From contig CM056389.1 of the NCBI GenBank assembly GCA_029718625.1, positions 15,090,452-15,154,451 on the forward strand: DNA of 64,000 bases, written 5' to 3'. Of this stretch, positions 49,377 through 58,612 are shown piece by piece (within the stretch, counting starts at the first letter, position 1; each line of letters opens with the position of its first letter). The notes beneath the pieces are model-generated. The model did no database searches. It was not told where the DNA came from and saw only the letters and a program-made list of their open reading frames with translations. Both the position numbers and the translations under genes were made by a program. The stretch is from Synaphobranchus kaupii. Its lineage: Eukaryota > Chordata > Actinopteri > Anguilliformes > Synaphobranchidae.

Positions 49377-50750
49377 TGTAACGTTCCGTTCCCCTCCTGT
49401 CCGTTTTCCATGTTTTCCTTGTTTCCTTCCGTGTCATGTTGGATCCCCTGTCCGTGTTTTCCCCCTGGCTGCGGACTGGGCGTTTCCCTCGGGTTCATTT
49501 CGGCTTATTATCCACTTTAACTTCCGCCTATCACTCTCCCCTCTCGTTACTCACATTCCTCACTGCTGTGCTTCGGCAATCACTCCCGATTGAACATCAC
49601 ACCTGTTTCTCATTTTCTCCTTCATTTCCTGCTCCATTTAAACCCCTGGCTGGCTGCTAGTCGGGGCCAGTTCGTTAACTAACCAACCGTGTTTACGTCA
49701 TGTCACGCTTCTGGTCCTGTATTCGTCAGCTTGCTGTCTTGTACCTGTTTACCTGGTTTCCAGTCTGGTAGCTATCCCTCCGAAACATTCTCTGTTGCAT
49801 GCTACTTACCTGTCTCCCTTCAACCTCCAGACGCCGCGGTTCCAGCCTCCCTGTAGCTGTGTCTTGTCCTCCCTATGTTGCGTACCTCCCGTACTTGAGT
49901 TACGGTTCCAGGATCCCTGAATGTTAGCCGGCTTCAGCAAGAATTGCCCGAGCCACGCCGCACCTTCCAAATCGGCGGAGCTTTCTTCAGCTACAGTCCT
50001 GTCTCAGTACCCTGCTATTAACCTCTGCTTTCTACCCGATTATTCAAGCTACCTATCCAGTTCCAGTCCAGCTCCAGCCCTGGTCTTGTCCTGTACCGGT
50101 GTTTCGTACACCTCCGTTAAAGTCCAGTTCCGGCTTGGAAGAATTCCGTGCCGGCTTCTGTTTTCCTGAGTGGACCTCCCGGTCCAGTTCCAGTCCAGTT
50201 CCAGTCCAGTTCCGGTGTTTTATACACCTCCGTTCAAGTCCAGTTCCGGCTTGGAACAAGTTCCGTGCCGCCTTCCGTTTTCCTGAGTGGACCTCCCGGT
50301 CCAGTTCCAGTCCAGTTCCAGTCCTGTTCCTGTCCAGTTCCGGTGTTTTATACACCTCCGTTCAAGTCCAGTTCCAGCTTGGAACAAGTTCCGTGCCGTC
50401 TTCCGTTTTCCTGTGTGGACCTCCCGGTCCAGTTCCAGTCCTGACCCGGTGCCGCTACTCCACCTTCCCTACCCAGTTCCGGCTTGGAACTGTAGGGCAC
50501 TTCCGCACCCAGTCCGGCTTGGACTCCTAGTCCTGCACCCTTTTGGTTCCGGCTTGGAACCTACCTTGACTTTCAAGCCCAGCTCCGGCTTGGAGCAGTC
50601 CGTAAGGGACTCTACTTATGTTTGTTAATTAACCTGTTTTCCTTTCCTGTACAGCTTTGGGACTACCCCAACGCTTAAATAAAATTCCATTTTCTTGACT
50701 CTGTCTCCTGGTCGTTGCACTTGGGTTCGTCCCGTATCAGGATCGTAACA
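49377..50750 (+). mobile_element. Solo LTR nested in the 5' LTR, plus
   Basis: TGTAACGTTCCGTTCCC...CAGGATCGTAACA, 1374 bp, with the 5-bp duplication AAAAG on each side (49372-49376 and 50751-50755). The empty site is visible in the 3' LTR at about 56412-56420 (CTAAAAGTGTGATTT). The polyadenylation signal AATAAA is at 50678-50683, which sets the orientation as plus. Same family as 47234-48190, but in the opposite orientation. Confidence 0.95.
50040..50600. repeat. Tandem modules within the nested LTR
   Basis: About 118-bp higher-order units (CCTCCGTTCAAGTCCAGTTC, then GGCTTGGAACAAGTTCCGTG, then TTTTCCTGAGTGGACCTCCC, then short TCCAGTTCCAG repeats) occur three times. They are followed by shorter GGCTTGGAAC modules. 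The Pro/Ser/Val-rich open frames over this region (for example 50099-50530) are repeat artefacts. Confidence 0.9.
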
Positions 50751-51441
50751 AAAAGTGTGATTTCCCCTCTTTCGATCTGGGCACGATAATATCCTAAATT
50801 CGGGACTAACCGTAATTAGATAACGGGATATTTATAACGCGCTTCCCCAAGTGCTAGTAGAAATAAATTCCCCAGAATCAATCACGGCTCGATTAGTGAT
50901 AGAGGCATAATTCAGCCTATTAAGAAAGTGCCAGATCTCCCTACGGCTTGAGTAGGCTCGGCCTGAGCGTGCTGAAGCCATATTCATACTTCCCTCCCTC
51001 TTCCGACACGCGTACACGCGTGTTCGTGTGCCTCACCTCCATCTTTCTTTCTCTCCCTCTTTCTTTGTCTCCGCCACGTGCACGCGCATCCTTACCTCCT
51101 TTGTGTGTGTTCTATCTATATCACCCCGCCGTGGGATATAATCGTTTATTACCTGGTTACCCTTTTGTAATAAACTATATTATTTGCATCTGGTGTTGGT
51201 GTGAATATTTCAAGCATTTATAAAAAGTCACACTCACAGAACAGATACAAATCTCCCGTAATTCAACGTGGAGTATTGTTAAAGTTTAAAGGTAATTAGA
51301 CTCTATATTACTTCCACTAGAATAACCGGGTACTCCACAACGCAATTCCTTTAGCGGAATGCGCTACTTCTTGTTCTAGGGCGTTATAATTACATGAGAC
51401 TGATTAATAAATATAAATTATACCTTTTGACCCTACATATT

Positions 51442-51459
51442 TGGTGCCCCGCCCGAGGA
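51442..51459 (+). promoter_or_regulatory. Primer-binding site
   Basis: TGGTGCCCCGCCCGAGGA begins four bases after the 5' LTR. The initial TGG complements the CCA end of a tRNA. TGGTGCC at the start is what a tRNA-His primer would need, but the later bases fit less well, so the tRNA identity is tentative. Confidence 0.75.
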
Positions 51460-52053
51460 TAGTCAAGATTGAAACGGCCTGGTTTGTAAATAAACCAGGT
51501 TCTACTGACTATACGAACAAAAACGACTGAGAAAATTATCTATACATTTATTTTCCAAATTTTCATTAAATCAACATTACTACCGTTTTTTTTCTGTGAG
51601 TACAAAAAGTTGACTTTTTATTCATACTTGAAAAAGCGCATGGGACAGGCCCATGTGCTAAGTAGGTGAATATTCACAAAGCGCCGCCGGGTGGCGTCAC
51701 GAGCCATTTTCTAGCCTGCTCCATAGAATTGTGCTTGCGAACAATTGTACTGTGGTGGTAGCGTTTTTATTTTTACCCAACTTGTTTCTTTGACAGTCTA
51801 ATATTAGTTAGCTATTAACAAGTCATAACTTAAATGTATTGATTTATTAATAGTCAAACCAAATTAATTTATAGCTGTAAATTAACAACTTTGGAGTTAA
51901 ATCTTCTATAGAGTTTTCTTCATTTGTCTCTGAAACACATATCATTTAGAATTTACTTCTACCCTGCAACCCCTGTGTTTGAAGTGAGTGGTATTACCGC
52001 ATTATACCTCAGCAACTACACAGTTGCTACGCGTATCTCCTGGCACAGACTAA

Positions 52054-52256
52054 CCGCAGTTAATCACGGACCCCGTGGGCCTGCGCAGTAAAGGGCAAGA
52101 CCCCTACAGGCAGTATACGGTAGCGACCATCTGGTCGTCTTTTGGCAGCACGCCTTGCAGCCGCAGTTAGTCACGCATGCCGTTGGGCCTGCGCAGTAAA
52201 GGGCAAGACCCCTACAGGCAGTGGACGGTAGTGACTAGCTGGTAGTCTTTTGGACC
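52054..52256 (+). repeat. 107-bp imperfect tandem repeat in the leader
   Basis: Units at 52054 and 52161 share CCGCAGTTA.TCACG, GGGCCTGCGCAGTAAAGGGC and AAGACCCCTACAGGCAGT. They lie between the primer-binding site and the gag start, where such elements usually carry RNA packaging or translation signals. The role is inferred only from position. Confidence 0.85.
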
Positions 52257-52318
52257 CATTGTTGTCGCGTTGTACCCAACCCCCAATATTGAGAATACCT
52301 ATTTAGTTATTTTAATTT

Positions 52319-52440
52319 ACTTTAAAATGTTTTTTTTTTCCCAATTATAATTAAAAAAAAAAAATATTTTAAAATTTAATTTAAATTTAAACTTTATTTT
52401 GTTTTAATTTTTTTTAAATTTCTGATTGTTTGCCTAAATA
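52319..52440. other. A/T-rich tract before gag
   Basis: Runs of T and A (TTTTTTTTTCCC, AAAAAAAAAAAATATTTT, TTTAATTTTTTTTAAATTT), nearly free of G and C, ending about 10 bp before the gag ATG. Confidence 0.9.
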
Positions 52441-52449
52441 GGTTCCAAC

Positions 52450-54456
52450 ATGAGTGTCCGCCTTAACCAGGCCTCAGACACTGAGGGAACTCTTCCGCTT
52501 CTGGAACAAATTACCCTCTCAGAATTTGTTTCCCAGCTCATCCAGCTGTCTGACCAAGACAGGGATGAACTCCAGCAGCATAGTGCTGAGGAGTGTGAGG
52601 CAGAGGTGAATCGCCTAGTTCAGCTAGTGCAAGATCCCTCTCGGGGAACGCTGACAGTTCAAGAGACTGTTGGGCGTTTATTTATGCTCCAGCACCGACA
52701 GGCGGATTTAGAAATAAAAGCTCTGCGCGCAGAAATTAAGGCGCTGAACCGGAGTAACGAGAGGCTCAACTCTGAGGTACAAGATCTCCGTCATGACCTC
52801 AAGAGAGCCCCTGATGCCTTGGAGGAACACACCTCCAAGCTTGATGAGAGTGAGCTGAGCCAGGCTGCAGCCACCTCGTCGCTTTCCCACGGAAATTCCC
52901 AGGAGCTCCCTGCCTCCAGGCCCGGTCACCAAGCTAGAGTGTCTGTCACAAGCTCCCTCCGTGATAGCCTCAAAGAAAGAGAGCACTCAGTCTCAGAAGA
53001 TGAGACTGAATACTATGGGAGCGTTTCCCGTGACTCCCGGAGAGGTCTCGCCCGGCGCCAAGACGCTCATTCTAGACATGGGTCTAGAGATCGCTCACCC
53101 TCTAGAGAAGAGAAGAGGAGGAGTGGGTTGCTTCCCCCTTTCCTTCCCTCGCGAAGAAGGGAACAAGAGGTCCATTTTGAGGCCTCACCCTCACTTCATG
53201 GAGATCGCAGCATGTCCTGTGGCCGTAGAAGTGTACGGTATGATTCCGCTTCTCCTCCCCGAAGGAGTAGAGATACCTTGCGGTACGACTCTGCCTCCCC
53301 GCCTAGGAGGAGCAGAGATGCGTCCCATAATAAATCTGCCTCCCTGCAAAGAAGGCGCAGAGATACTTCGCGGTACGTTTCTGTCTCTCCGTCCAGGGGG
53401 GGTAGAGACGCGTCGCGGTACGAATCCGCATCCCCTCCCAGAAGGAAGACAGATATGCGACGTCGTGACTCCACTTCACCATACAGAAGTGGATCAAGCG
53501 TGTCACGTCGCGACTCTGCTTCTCGGTCCCGAAGTAGGGCCGATATTTATCGCGATACTTACCAAGATCGCAGAGAAGCCATACCCTCTCAGCCTAGGCG
53601 TAATGCATATGACGTTCATGCCCGTACGCGAACCACTTGGTCTGAGGGAGAGTCCAGCTCATCCGAGAGCGACTATGAGTTCCATAAGCCGCGCAGCTGG
53701 GGATCAAGGCATGGCCCACGCTTAAAGCATCTGGACTCCATAGCTAAGGACATTGAACAGTTTGATCCTGAAAAACAGGATCATGATGTGGAGGATTACC
53801 TCCGTGAGCTTGAGCGCTGCCTCTCAGACCTACCCAACGCCACAAGGCAGGAGCGGGTTAAGCTGATTTGGAAGACGTCGTCTAGGTCTGTCCGGGCATT
53901 TATACATTCGCAGCCCCTTATTGTGCGGGAAAGTTTCTCCCAGCTCAGTAGGGCCCTGATAGAGGAATTCTCCCCCTTTGCCAATGAAACATCGGCAACC
54001 ATTTCCGCCCTCCAGATAAGGCACCGCCGCTCTGAAACACCCAAAGAGTTCTACAACAGGTTGAAGCATGCCTTCTTTCAAGGGAGAAATGGGCCCGGTC
54101 TAACAGAAGACCGCGCCTTCAAATCCCTCTTTCTGCACAACCTGCATTCGTGTATAAGAACTCACGTCACCCTGATGACTCAGATAGACAACCCTCCCAT
54201 GCACGAAATCCGACGGATAGCACAGGTTGCTTGGGAGACAGTCGCCCACACTGGCGATAGGAGGGATGAAGACCCTAAGGTGCTGGCTAATCAGAGCTCC
54301 TCAAATGTTCCGTTGGAACCTGAGGACTCAGTAGTTTCCATTTTAAAAAACACTGCACACTCTTCACGTCACGACAGTGTGAAAGGGGGGTGGAAAGGGG
54401 ACAACGGCTACTTCTCCCATCAGGAGAAAAATGCAGGCGACTCTTTTCACTCATGA
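52450..54456 (+). CDS. gag: Gag structural polyprotein of the retroelement
   Basis: 668 codons from ATG (context CCAACATGAG) to TGA, with no internal stop. Residues about 81-130 are a charged heptad-like segment (LEIKALRAEIKAL, NERLNSEVQDL) predicted to form a coiled coil. Residues about 180-420 are Arg/Ser-rich and include a tandem run (about 262-370) of roughly 16-residue units of the type YDSASPPRRSRD. Residues about 426-605 look like a capsid-type retrotransposon Gag domain (FDPEKQDHDVEDYLRELE, later RRSETPKEFYNRLKHAF). No CCHC zinc knuckle is present and residue 2 is not Gly, so N-myristoylation as in gammaretroviruses is not expected; the Arg-rich segment could instead bind RNA. The product would assemble particles packaging element RNA. 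The intact frame fits the recent LTRs. Confidence 0.85.
   Translation: MSVRLNQASDTEGTLPLLEQITLSEFVSQLIQLSDQDRDELQQHSAEECEAEVNRLVQLVQDPSRGTLTVQETVGRLFMLQHRQADLEIKALRAEIKALNRSNERLNSEVQDLRHDLKRAPDALEEHTSKLDESELSQAAATSSLSHGNSQELPASRPGHQARVSVTSSLRDSLKEREHSVSEDETEYYGSVSRDSRRGLARRQDAHSRHGSRDRSPSREEKRRSGLLPPFLPSRRREQEVHFEASPSLHGDRSMSCGRRSVRYDSASPPRRSRDTLRYDSASPPRRSRDASHNKSASLQRRRRDTSRYVSVSPSRGGRDASRYESASPPRRKTDMRRRDSTSPYRSGSSVSRRDSASRSRSRADIYRDTYQDRREAIPSQPRRNAYDVHARTRTTWSEGESSSSESDYEFHKPRSWGSRHGPRLKHLDSIAKDIEQFDPEKQDHDVEDYLRELERCLSDLPNATRQERVKLIWKTSSRSVRAFIHSQPLIVRESFSQLSRALIEEFSPFANETSATISALQIRHRRSETPKEFYNRLKHAFFQGRNGPGLTEDRAFKSLFLHNLHSCIRTHVTLMTQIDNPPMHEIRRIAQVAWETVAHTGDRRDEDPKVLANQSSSNVPLEPEDSVVSILKNTAHSSRHDSVKGGWKGDNGYFSHQEKNAGDSFHS
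53230..53560 (+). repeat. Coding tandem repeats in gag
   Basis: About six 48-54-bp units encoding an SASPPRRSRD/RYDS-type motif, diverged from one another. They also give an open frame in another phase (52961-53725) that I read as a shadow. Confidence 0.85.
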
Positions 54457-54460
54457 CTAG
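54454..54460 (+). promoter_or_regulatory. Gag stop in leaky readthrough context (TGA CTAG)
   Basis: The gag stop TGA is followed at once by CTAG, and the frame then stays open for 252 codons into the protease region in the same phase. UGA followed by CUAG is an established high-readthrough context in animal mRNAs, and gammaretroviruses use stop readthrough at this junction. Function here is inferred. Confidence 0.7.
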
Positions 54461-55215
54461 GCCAAGTACCTCCCCCTTTTCCGAGAGTGTACCACACTGG
54501 AAGGGGGGAGGAACCCTTGAGTGAGAGGGCTCCCTCGCCTATTGAGCCATGGCCTTGTGAAGCCCTAGCCGTTGCACAACCCTACCCCTTTCTACAGTTT
54601 CCGGGTGATTTGATCCAGAAAAGTAATGCTAAACGCATATACACAGCCGTTCTGGGTGGAAATTGTCTGGACCTCAAAGCCTTGTTGGACACAGGATCAG
54701 AAATCAGCCTGATGTGTTCCAACATGCTCACAGAGATCCCCAAAAGGACGCTCACTATCGGTAGGCGCCTCTGGGTACATACCTGCAACCACAGCCTCAC
54801 CAGTTACACCCAGGACCAAGCTCCTATCACCCATAGAGCTCGGCTGGAAGTGACTTTCCCGGAGATGAAGGATCCGCACCCTGTGCGCATCTCCAAGGCT
54901 CCCACTGAACCGCAACCGGTAGACCAGAAATTACTGGGCGAGTTGGCTAGCTCACCCGTTGATGGGGAGGTAAATCCTTCCTCTCTGGAAGAACCTAACT
55001 ACCTATGTCAAGGCGGTGAGGTTCAGAAACAGCTCACCAAGGCTGGTGCACTAGGGACAGACACCCAGCGACAGGAACTTAGGCACCTGGTTTATGACCC
55101 CCAAGCTATATGCACCAGGGACAATGATGCACTGTGCACACTCCCACAAAGCTGGGCACCCTACCCACATTTGTGCATCAGTACAAGATCCCTAAACGGC
55201 AGAAGAGCTACCTAG
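54457..55215 (+). CDS. pro: Retroelement protease region, pol remnant, in frame after the gag stop
   Basis: 252 codons in the same phase as gag, ending TAG at 55213-55215. There is no good ATG near its start, so synthesis by readthrough of the gag stop is the natural reading. The retropepsin active site LLDTGSEISLM lies about 80 codons in (Asp codon at 54688). A following VHTCNHSLTSYT-to-FPEM stretch is consistent with the rest of a retroviral-type aspartic protease. The C-terminal ELRHLVYDPQAICTRDND resembles the segment just before the reverse transcriptase in gypsy/ERV pol. There it ends abruptly and no RT motif follows, so a deletion has removed the rest of pol. Such proteases mature Gag as dimers. 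Confidence 0.75.
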   Translation, partial: LGQVPPPFPRVYHTGRGEEPLSERAPSPIEPWPCEALAVAQPYPFLQFPGDLIQKSNAKRIYTAVLGGNCLDLKALLDTGSEISLMCSNMLTEIPKRTLTIGRRLWVHTCNHSLTSYTQDQAPITHRARLEVTFPEMKDPHPVRISKAPTEPQPVDQKLLGELASSPVDGEVNPSSLEEPNYLCQGGEVQKQLTKAGALGTDTQRQELRHLVYDPQAICTRDNDALCTLPQSWAPYPHLCISTRSLNGRRAT

Positions 55216-55280
55216 CAGGGTTGTTAACTGCAACGTCCGTGGTTGGGCCGCTGTTTGTGGTCAGGCTCTCTTTCTGACAA
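55120..55280 (+). other. Short open stretch in another frame, unidentified
   Basis: Overlapping the end of the protease frame, a second phase is open for about 50 codons and ends TGA near 55279. It encodes a basic cluster followed by a hydrophobic run. It could be the remnant of the far side of the pol (or env) deletion. I cannot name it. Confidence 0.3.
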
Positions 55281-55632
55281 AGTAGTTGAGTGATAGACAA
55301 AGGAGATCTCCTATTGCCTTTCGCTCACCACACACTTTCCTCTTTCCTCTTCCTTTCCCCTGTCTTGTTTGTCCTCTTTCACTTGCCACAAGGTGTTAGT
55401 AACATACTCAGGGACAGGAAGGGTACTATGAATGATCCTTCCTAGAGGCTTAGTAGTGTGTTTTTCTCTGTCTTTTGTTTTGGTGCTCATTTGCCTAGCA
55501 TTAATTGCCCAGATATACTCAGCCAAATTGCGTGCCCAGATGTCGGCCAATAACCGCTTGTGATGAACTTGTGACCACCAATAACCGACTTTGTGCTCCC
55601 AGGATTACAGTGTCAAACCTCATCCTAGGACC
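55281..55632. other. Non-coding remainder before the 3' LTR
   Basis: Pyrimidine-rich around 55330-55390, with no significant open frame on the element's strand. This is probably untranslated sequence upstream of the polypurine tract. Confidence 0.5.
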
Positions 55633-55641
55633 AAGGGGGGA
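55633..55641 (+). promoter_or_regulatory. Polypurine tract
   Basis: AAGGGGGGA directly precedes the 3' LTR (TGTTGGGACA at 55642). This is the usual site of plus-strand DNA priming. Confidence 0.85.
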
Positions 55642-57098
55642 TGTTGGGACAATGGACTACAAGCCCCACAATGAACTACAGTCACTCCCGAGATAACAGT
55701 GACGCATTCAACATCGCCTCCCGACTGCAATAAAAGTTTACAGCGTCCAATGCGGTCGGGCTGAGAAATGCACGTCACTCACCCGAGGGATAAAACTTTG
55801 GGACCCCCCAGAGTTCGCTCTCTCTGGCGTGCGGTAACGAACTGTATGCGTTAAAGAGACCAATTTACTTTGTGAAACTAAATCTAAAATATTTTAACCC
55901 TTGATCACGGTTATAGTTTCAGATTTTAGAATCCGAAGTACGTGCACTAATCCAACCCGACAATTCTGTTGGAGACTGCTCCACGGGCAGTTCGGGAATT
56001 CCAGTTCAAAGACGACCGGTTCTCTTTGTTACTTTTGTCGACGCAAATTCCCCCGCGAGGCCTCCGACCAGGACTACGCCTCAGGAGACTTGGACATCAC
56101 CCAGGACCTGTGTTTCCAAGTCATCCATCCCGGGATCCCCTTTTTTTTATTCCCGACGACGGTCGGACGAACACTACGAACTGCGGTGTCTGGCCTCTCA
56201 TGAGACCGGACCTCAAGTAAGGCCGTATTATCTGGGTACAGATTGGCTGGCACCTAGATGGTGATACTATATTGCAGTTAACTGCATTTAAGTCTGATGA
56301 GATTATGCTGGGCAATAACTGTTTTTTACTCGCTGTGTGATATATGATGTGTTCTTAGTTTCCCTAACTGTATACCATCACTGCATGATTTTGTGTTGCT
56401 ACATATATAATCTAAAAGTGTGATTTCCCCTCTTTCGATCTGGGCACGATAATATCCTAAATTCGGGACTAACCGTAATTAGATAACGGGATATTTATAA
56501 ACGCGCTTCCCCAAGTGCTAGTAGAAATAAATTCCCCAGAATCAATCACGGCTCGATAGTGATAGAGGCATAATTCAGCCTATAAGAAAGTGCCAGATCT
56601 CCCTACGGCTTGAGTAGGCTCGGCCTGAGCGTGCTGAAGCCATATTCATACTTCCCTCCCTCTTCCGACACGCGTACACGCGTGTTCGTGTGCCTCACCT
56701 CCATCTTTCTTTCTCTCCCCTCTTTCTTTGTCTCCGCCATGTGCACGCGCATCCTTACCTCCTTTGTGTGTGTTCTATCTATATCACCCCGCCGTGGGAT
56801 ATAATCGTTTATTACCTGGTTACCCTTTTGTAATAAACTATATTATTTGCATCTGGTGTTGGTGTGAATATTTCAAGCATTTATAAAAGTCACACTCACA
56901 GAACAGATACAAATCTCCGTAATTCAACGTGGAGTATTGTTAAAGTTTAAAGGTAATTAGACTCTATATTACTTCCACTAGAATAACCGGGTACTCCACA
57001 ACGCAATTCCTTTAGCGGAATGCGCTACTTCTCGTTCTAGGGCGTTATAATTACATGAGACTGATTAATAAATATAAATTATACCTTTTGACCCTACA
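55642..57098 (+). repeat. 3' LTR (intact, 1457 bp)
   Basis: Same ends and order as the 5' LTR. TATA-like ATATTTATAA is at 56491-56500 and AATAAA at 56832-56837. It differs from the 5' LTR at roughly fifteen sites by eye, mostly single-base length changes and about six substitutions. Its uninterrupted copy of the solo-LTR target site confirms that nested insertion. Confidence 0.95.
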
Positions 57099-58091
57099 GA
57101 GGCGTAGGAGGAACCAAAATAAAACAAAACAGAAGACAGAAAACAGAAATAAAACAACCACAGGTAACGGACGAGGTATACAAAAACTCGGAAACAAATA
57201 ACTTGGGATACTCGGAGAAATAGAAAAAACACAGTAGCAGAATATTTAATATAAGGAAACTCGCGAAGACAGACTGAAATAACAAGGTTTAAATACACAG
57301 GGAGAAGATTACAAAAAAGGAATCAGGTGTGAAGTAGCAAACTCTAAAAGTTAACTCTAAAACCCTAATGTTAGTAGTTTAGCTGGTTAGTATTATATAC
57401 AAATATAAATAAAGTCAGAATGAAGAAAACGAGATACGAAATACAGAGGAAACCCGAATGTTCCCAAAATCACCCGAATAGTGCAATGACAAAGACAGGG
57501 AGTGGAATCTCAGAAAACATGGAACGCGGACTGACAATCGCGAGGGAAAAATAATAACAAAGAATAAACAGACAGACAAATTACAGGATCCTAACACCCA
57601 CAACATTGTTGGGTTTTTAAAACAATAAAGCCATAACAATTTATGTAAAAAATACTCACAGGTATTGACTTTATCTCAATTACAAGCAATATAGACAGCA
57701 TATATGGGTTAATATTGACCATTTACCTCTGCTAGATCACATTCATCAATAAAAGTGCTATCGTTTTTTTTTTGATAAAATGTGATTTTTGTAAAAAAAA
57801 AAAATTATAATCAAGACATGGGAGGAATAAATCATGTTTATCTTGAACAAATATAAATTAAACAAGGTTTTCCTCACTATTGATGTTTATTGCTTTGAAC
57901 TGAACAAATTGGAATGACAAATTTTGAACACAAATTCATGGTCTACACACCACATGAGGGTGAGCAGACATTATTTTTGCCATACTGATCGATTCTTGTA
58001 AGGAGCCACACATGCAAAGCTATTTATTTGTTGTGTCCCTCCCCCAATTTGCAGCTGTGGTAGAGTGCGAGAAAATATATAATGTTTAGAT

Positions 58092-58283
58092 CAGGGCTGC
58101 CCAACCCTATTCTGGAGATCTACCGTCCTGTAGGTTTTCACTCCAACCTTAACAAAGCACACCTCATTTAACAGCTAGAGATCTGATTGAGCTGCTAATT
58201 AGTAGAATCAGGTGTGTCAAATTAGGGTTGAAATGAAAACCTACAGGATGGTAGATCTCCAGGAACAGGGTTGGGCAGCCCTG
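58092..58283. mobile_element. hAT-type MITE (192 bp)
   Basis: Ends CAGGGCTGCCCAACCCT and AGGGTTGGGCAGCCCTG are perfect 17-bp inverted repeats. The exact 8-bp direct repeat GTTTAGAT flanks it (58084-58091, 58284-58291). The arms continue, with interruptions, through GGAGATCTACC and CCTGTAGGTTTTCA, so the whole unit is nearly palindromic. No coding capacity. It inserted into the piggyBac-like element. Confidence 0.95.
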
Positions 58284-58567
58284 GTTTAGATTGTTTTGAA
58301 ATAACATTATGCAGGTTCCCGCAAGACATTGTGTAGTGTCACACACTACAGTGAAGAGTGCGGGAAAATGAGGGAGCAGACAGGTTCTCAATGCTATGTT
58401 GAAACCTTTTGTGTGTGTGTTTGTGTGTGTGTTGGGGTGTATTGGGGGAGGTTGGGTGTGTGTGGGGGGTGATGATGGGACTAGGCATTTGTCCCAATAA
58501 TGCCTATAAAATGGTGGAGAGGATCGTGTTCAATCTATGAAACATGCTGCAAATCTAAAGGAGCAAC

Positions 58568-58569
<2 letters not shown>

Positions 58570-58611
<42 letters not shown>
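58570..58611. repeat. (CA)n microsatellite
   Basis: About 20 CA units, inside the piggyBac-like element. Confidence 0.95.

Positions 58612-58612
<1 letters not shown>

Larger units (their letters stand above)
48601..51437 (+). repeat. 5' LTR (interrupted)
   Basis: TGTTGGGACAATGG...GACCCTACA. Without the inserted solo LTR and its duplicated AAAAG it is 1458 bp, the same size as the 3' LTR. A TATA-like box (ATATTTATAA) is at 50828-50837 and AATAAA at 51169-51174. The inserted LTR sits in U3 about 70 bp upstream of the TATA-like box. Confidence 0.9.
48601..57098 (+). mobile_element. Two-LTR retroelement with gag and protease, no pol
   Basis: Two near-identical 1.46 kb LTRs (48601-51437 including a nested insertion, and 55642-57098) bracket a 4.2 kb internal region. 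The 4-bp duplication GAGG flanks it (48597-48600, 57099-57102). In order it has a primer-binding site (51442), an untranslated leader with a 107-bp repeat, gag (52450-54456), an in-frame protease region after a stop, a short non-coding remainder, and a polypurine tract (55633-55641). Reverse transcriptase, RNase H, integrase and env domains are absent. The LTRs differ by under about 1.5%, mostly one-base indels, so the insertion is recent. It is an LTR retrotransposon or endogenous retrovirus derivative dependent on enzymes from elsewhere. Confidence 0.9.
48340..57596 (-). mobile_element. Solo LTR, minus, split by a retroelement
   Basis: It begins TGTTAGGTGTTGGTGG and ends GGATCCTAACA on plus, with the exact 5-bp duplication CCCAC on each side (48335-48339, 57597-57601). 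Its own sequence is 48340-48600 plus 57103-57596, about 755 bp once the inserted element and one copy of its GAGG duplication are removed. The terminal AGGACCCAAACGCAGGCAGG resembles the U5 ends of the other minus LTRs. Confidence 0.8.

Noticed and set aside
50099..50628. Long overlapping Pro/Ser/Val-rich frames
   Set aside because: Several phases are open at once because the LTR modules are short tandem repeats without stops. They are not coding.
52961..53725. 254-codon open frame overlapping gag in another phase
   Set aside because: It lies inside the tandem-repeat region of gag and is a by-product of the repeat codons. Gag itself spans the region with the recognisable capsid-type domain downstream.
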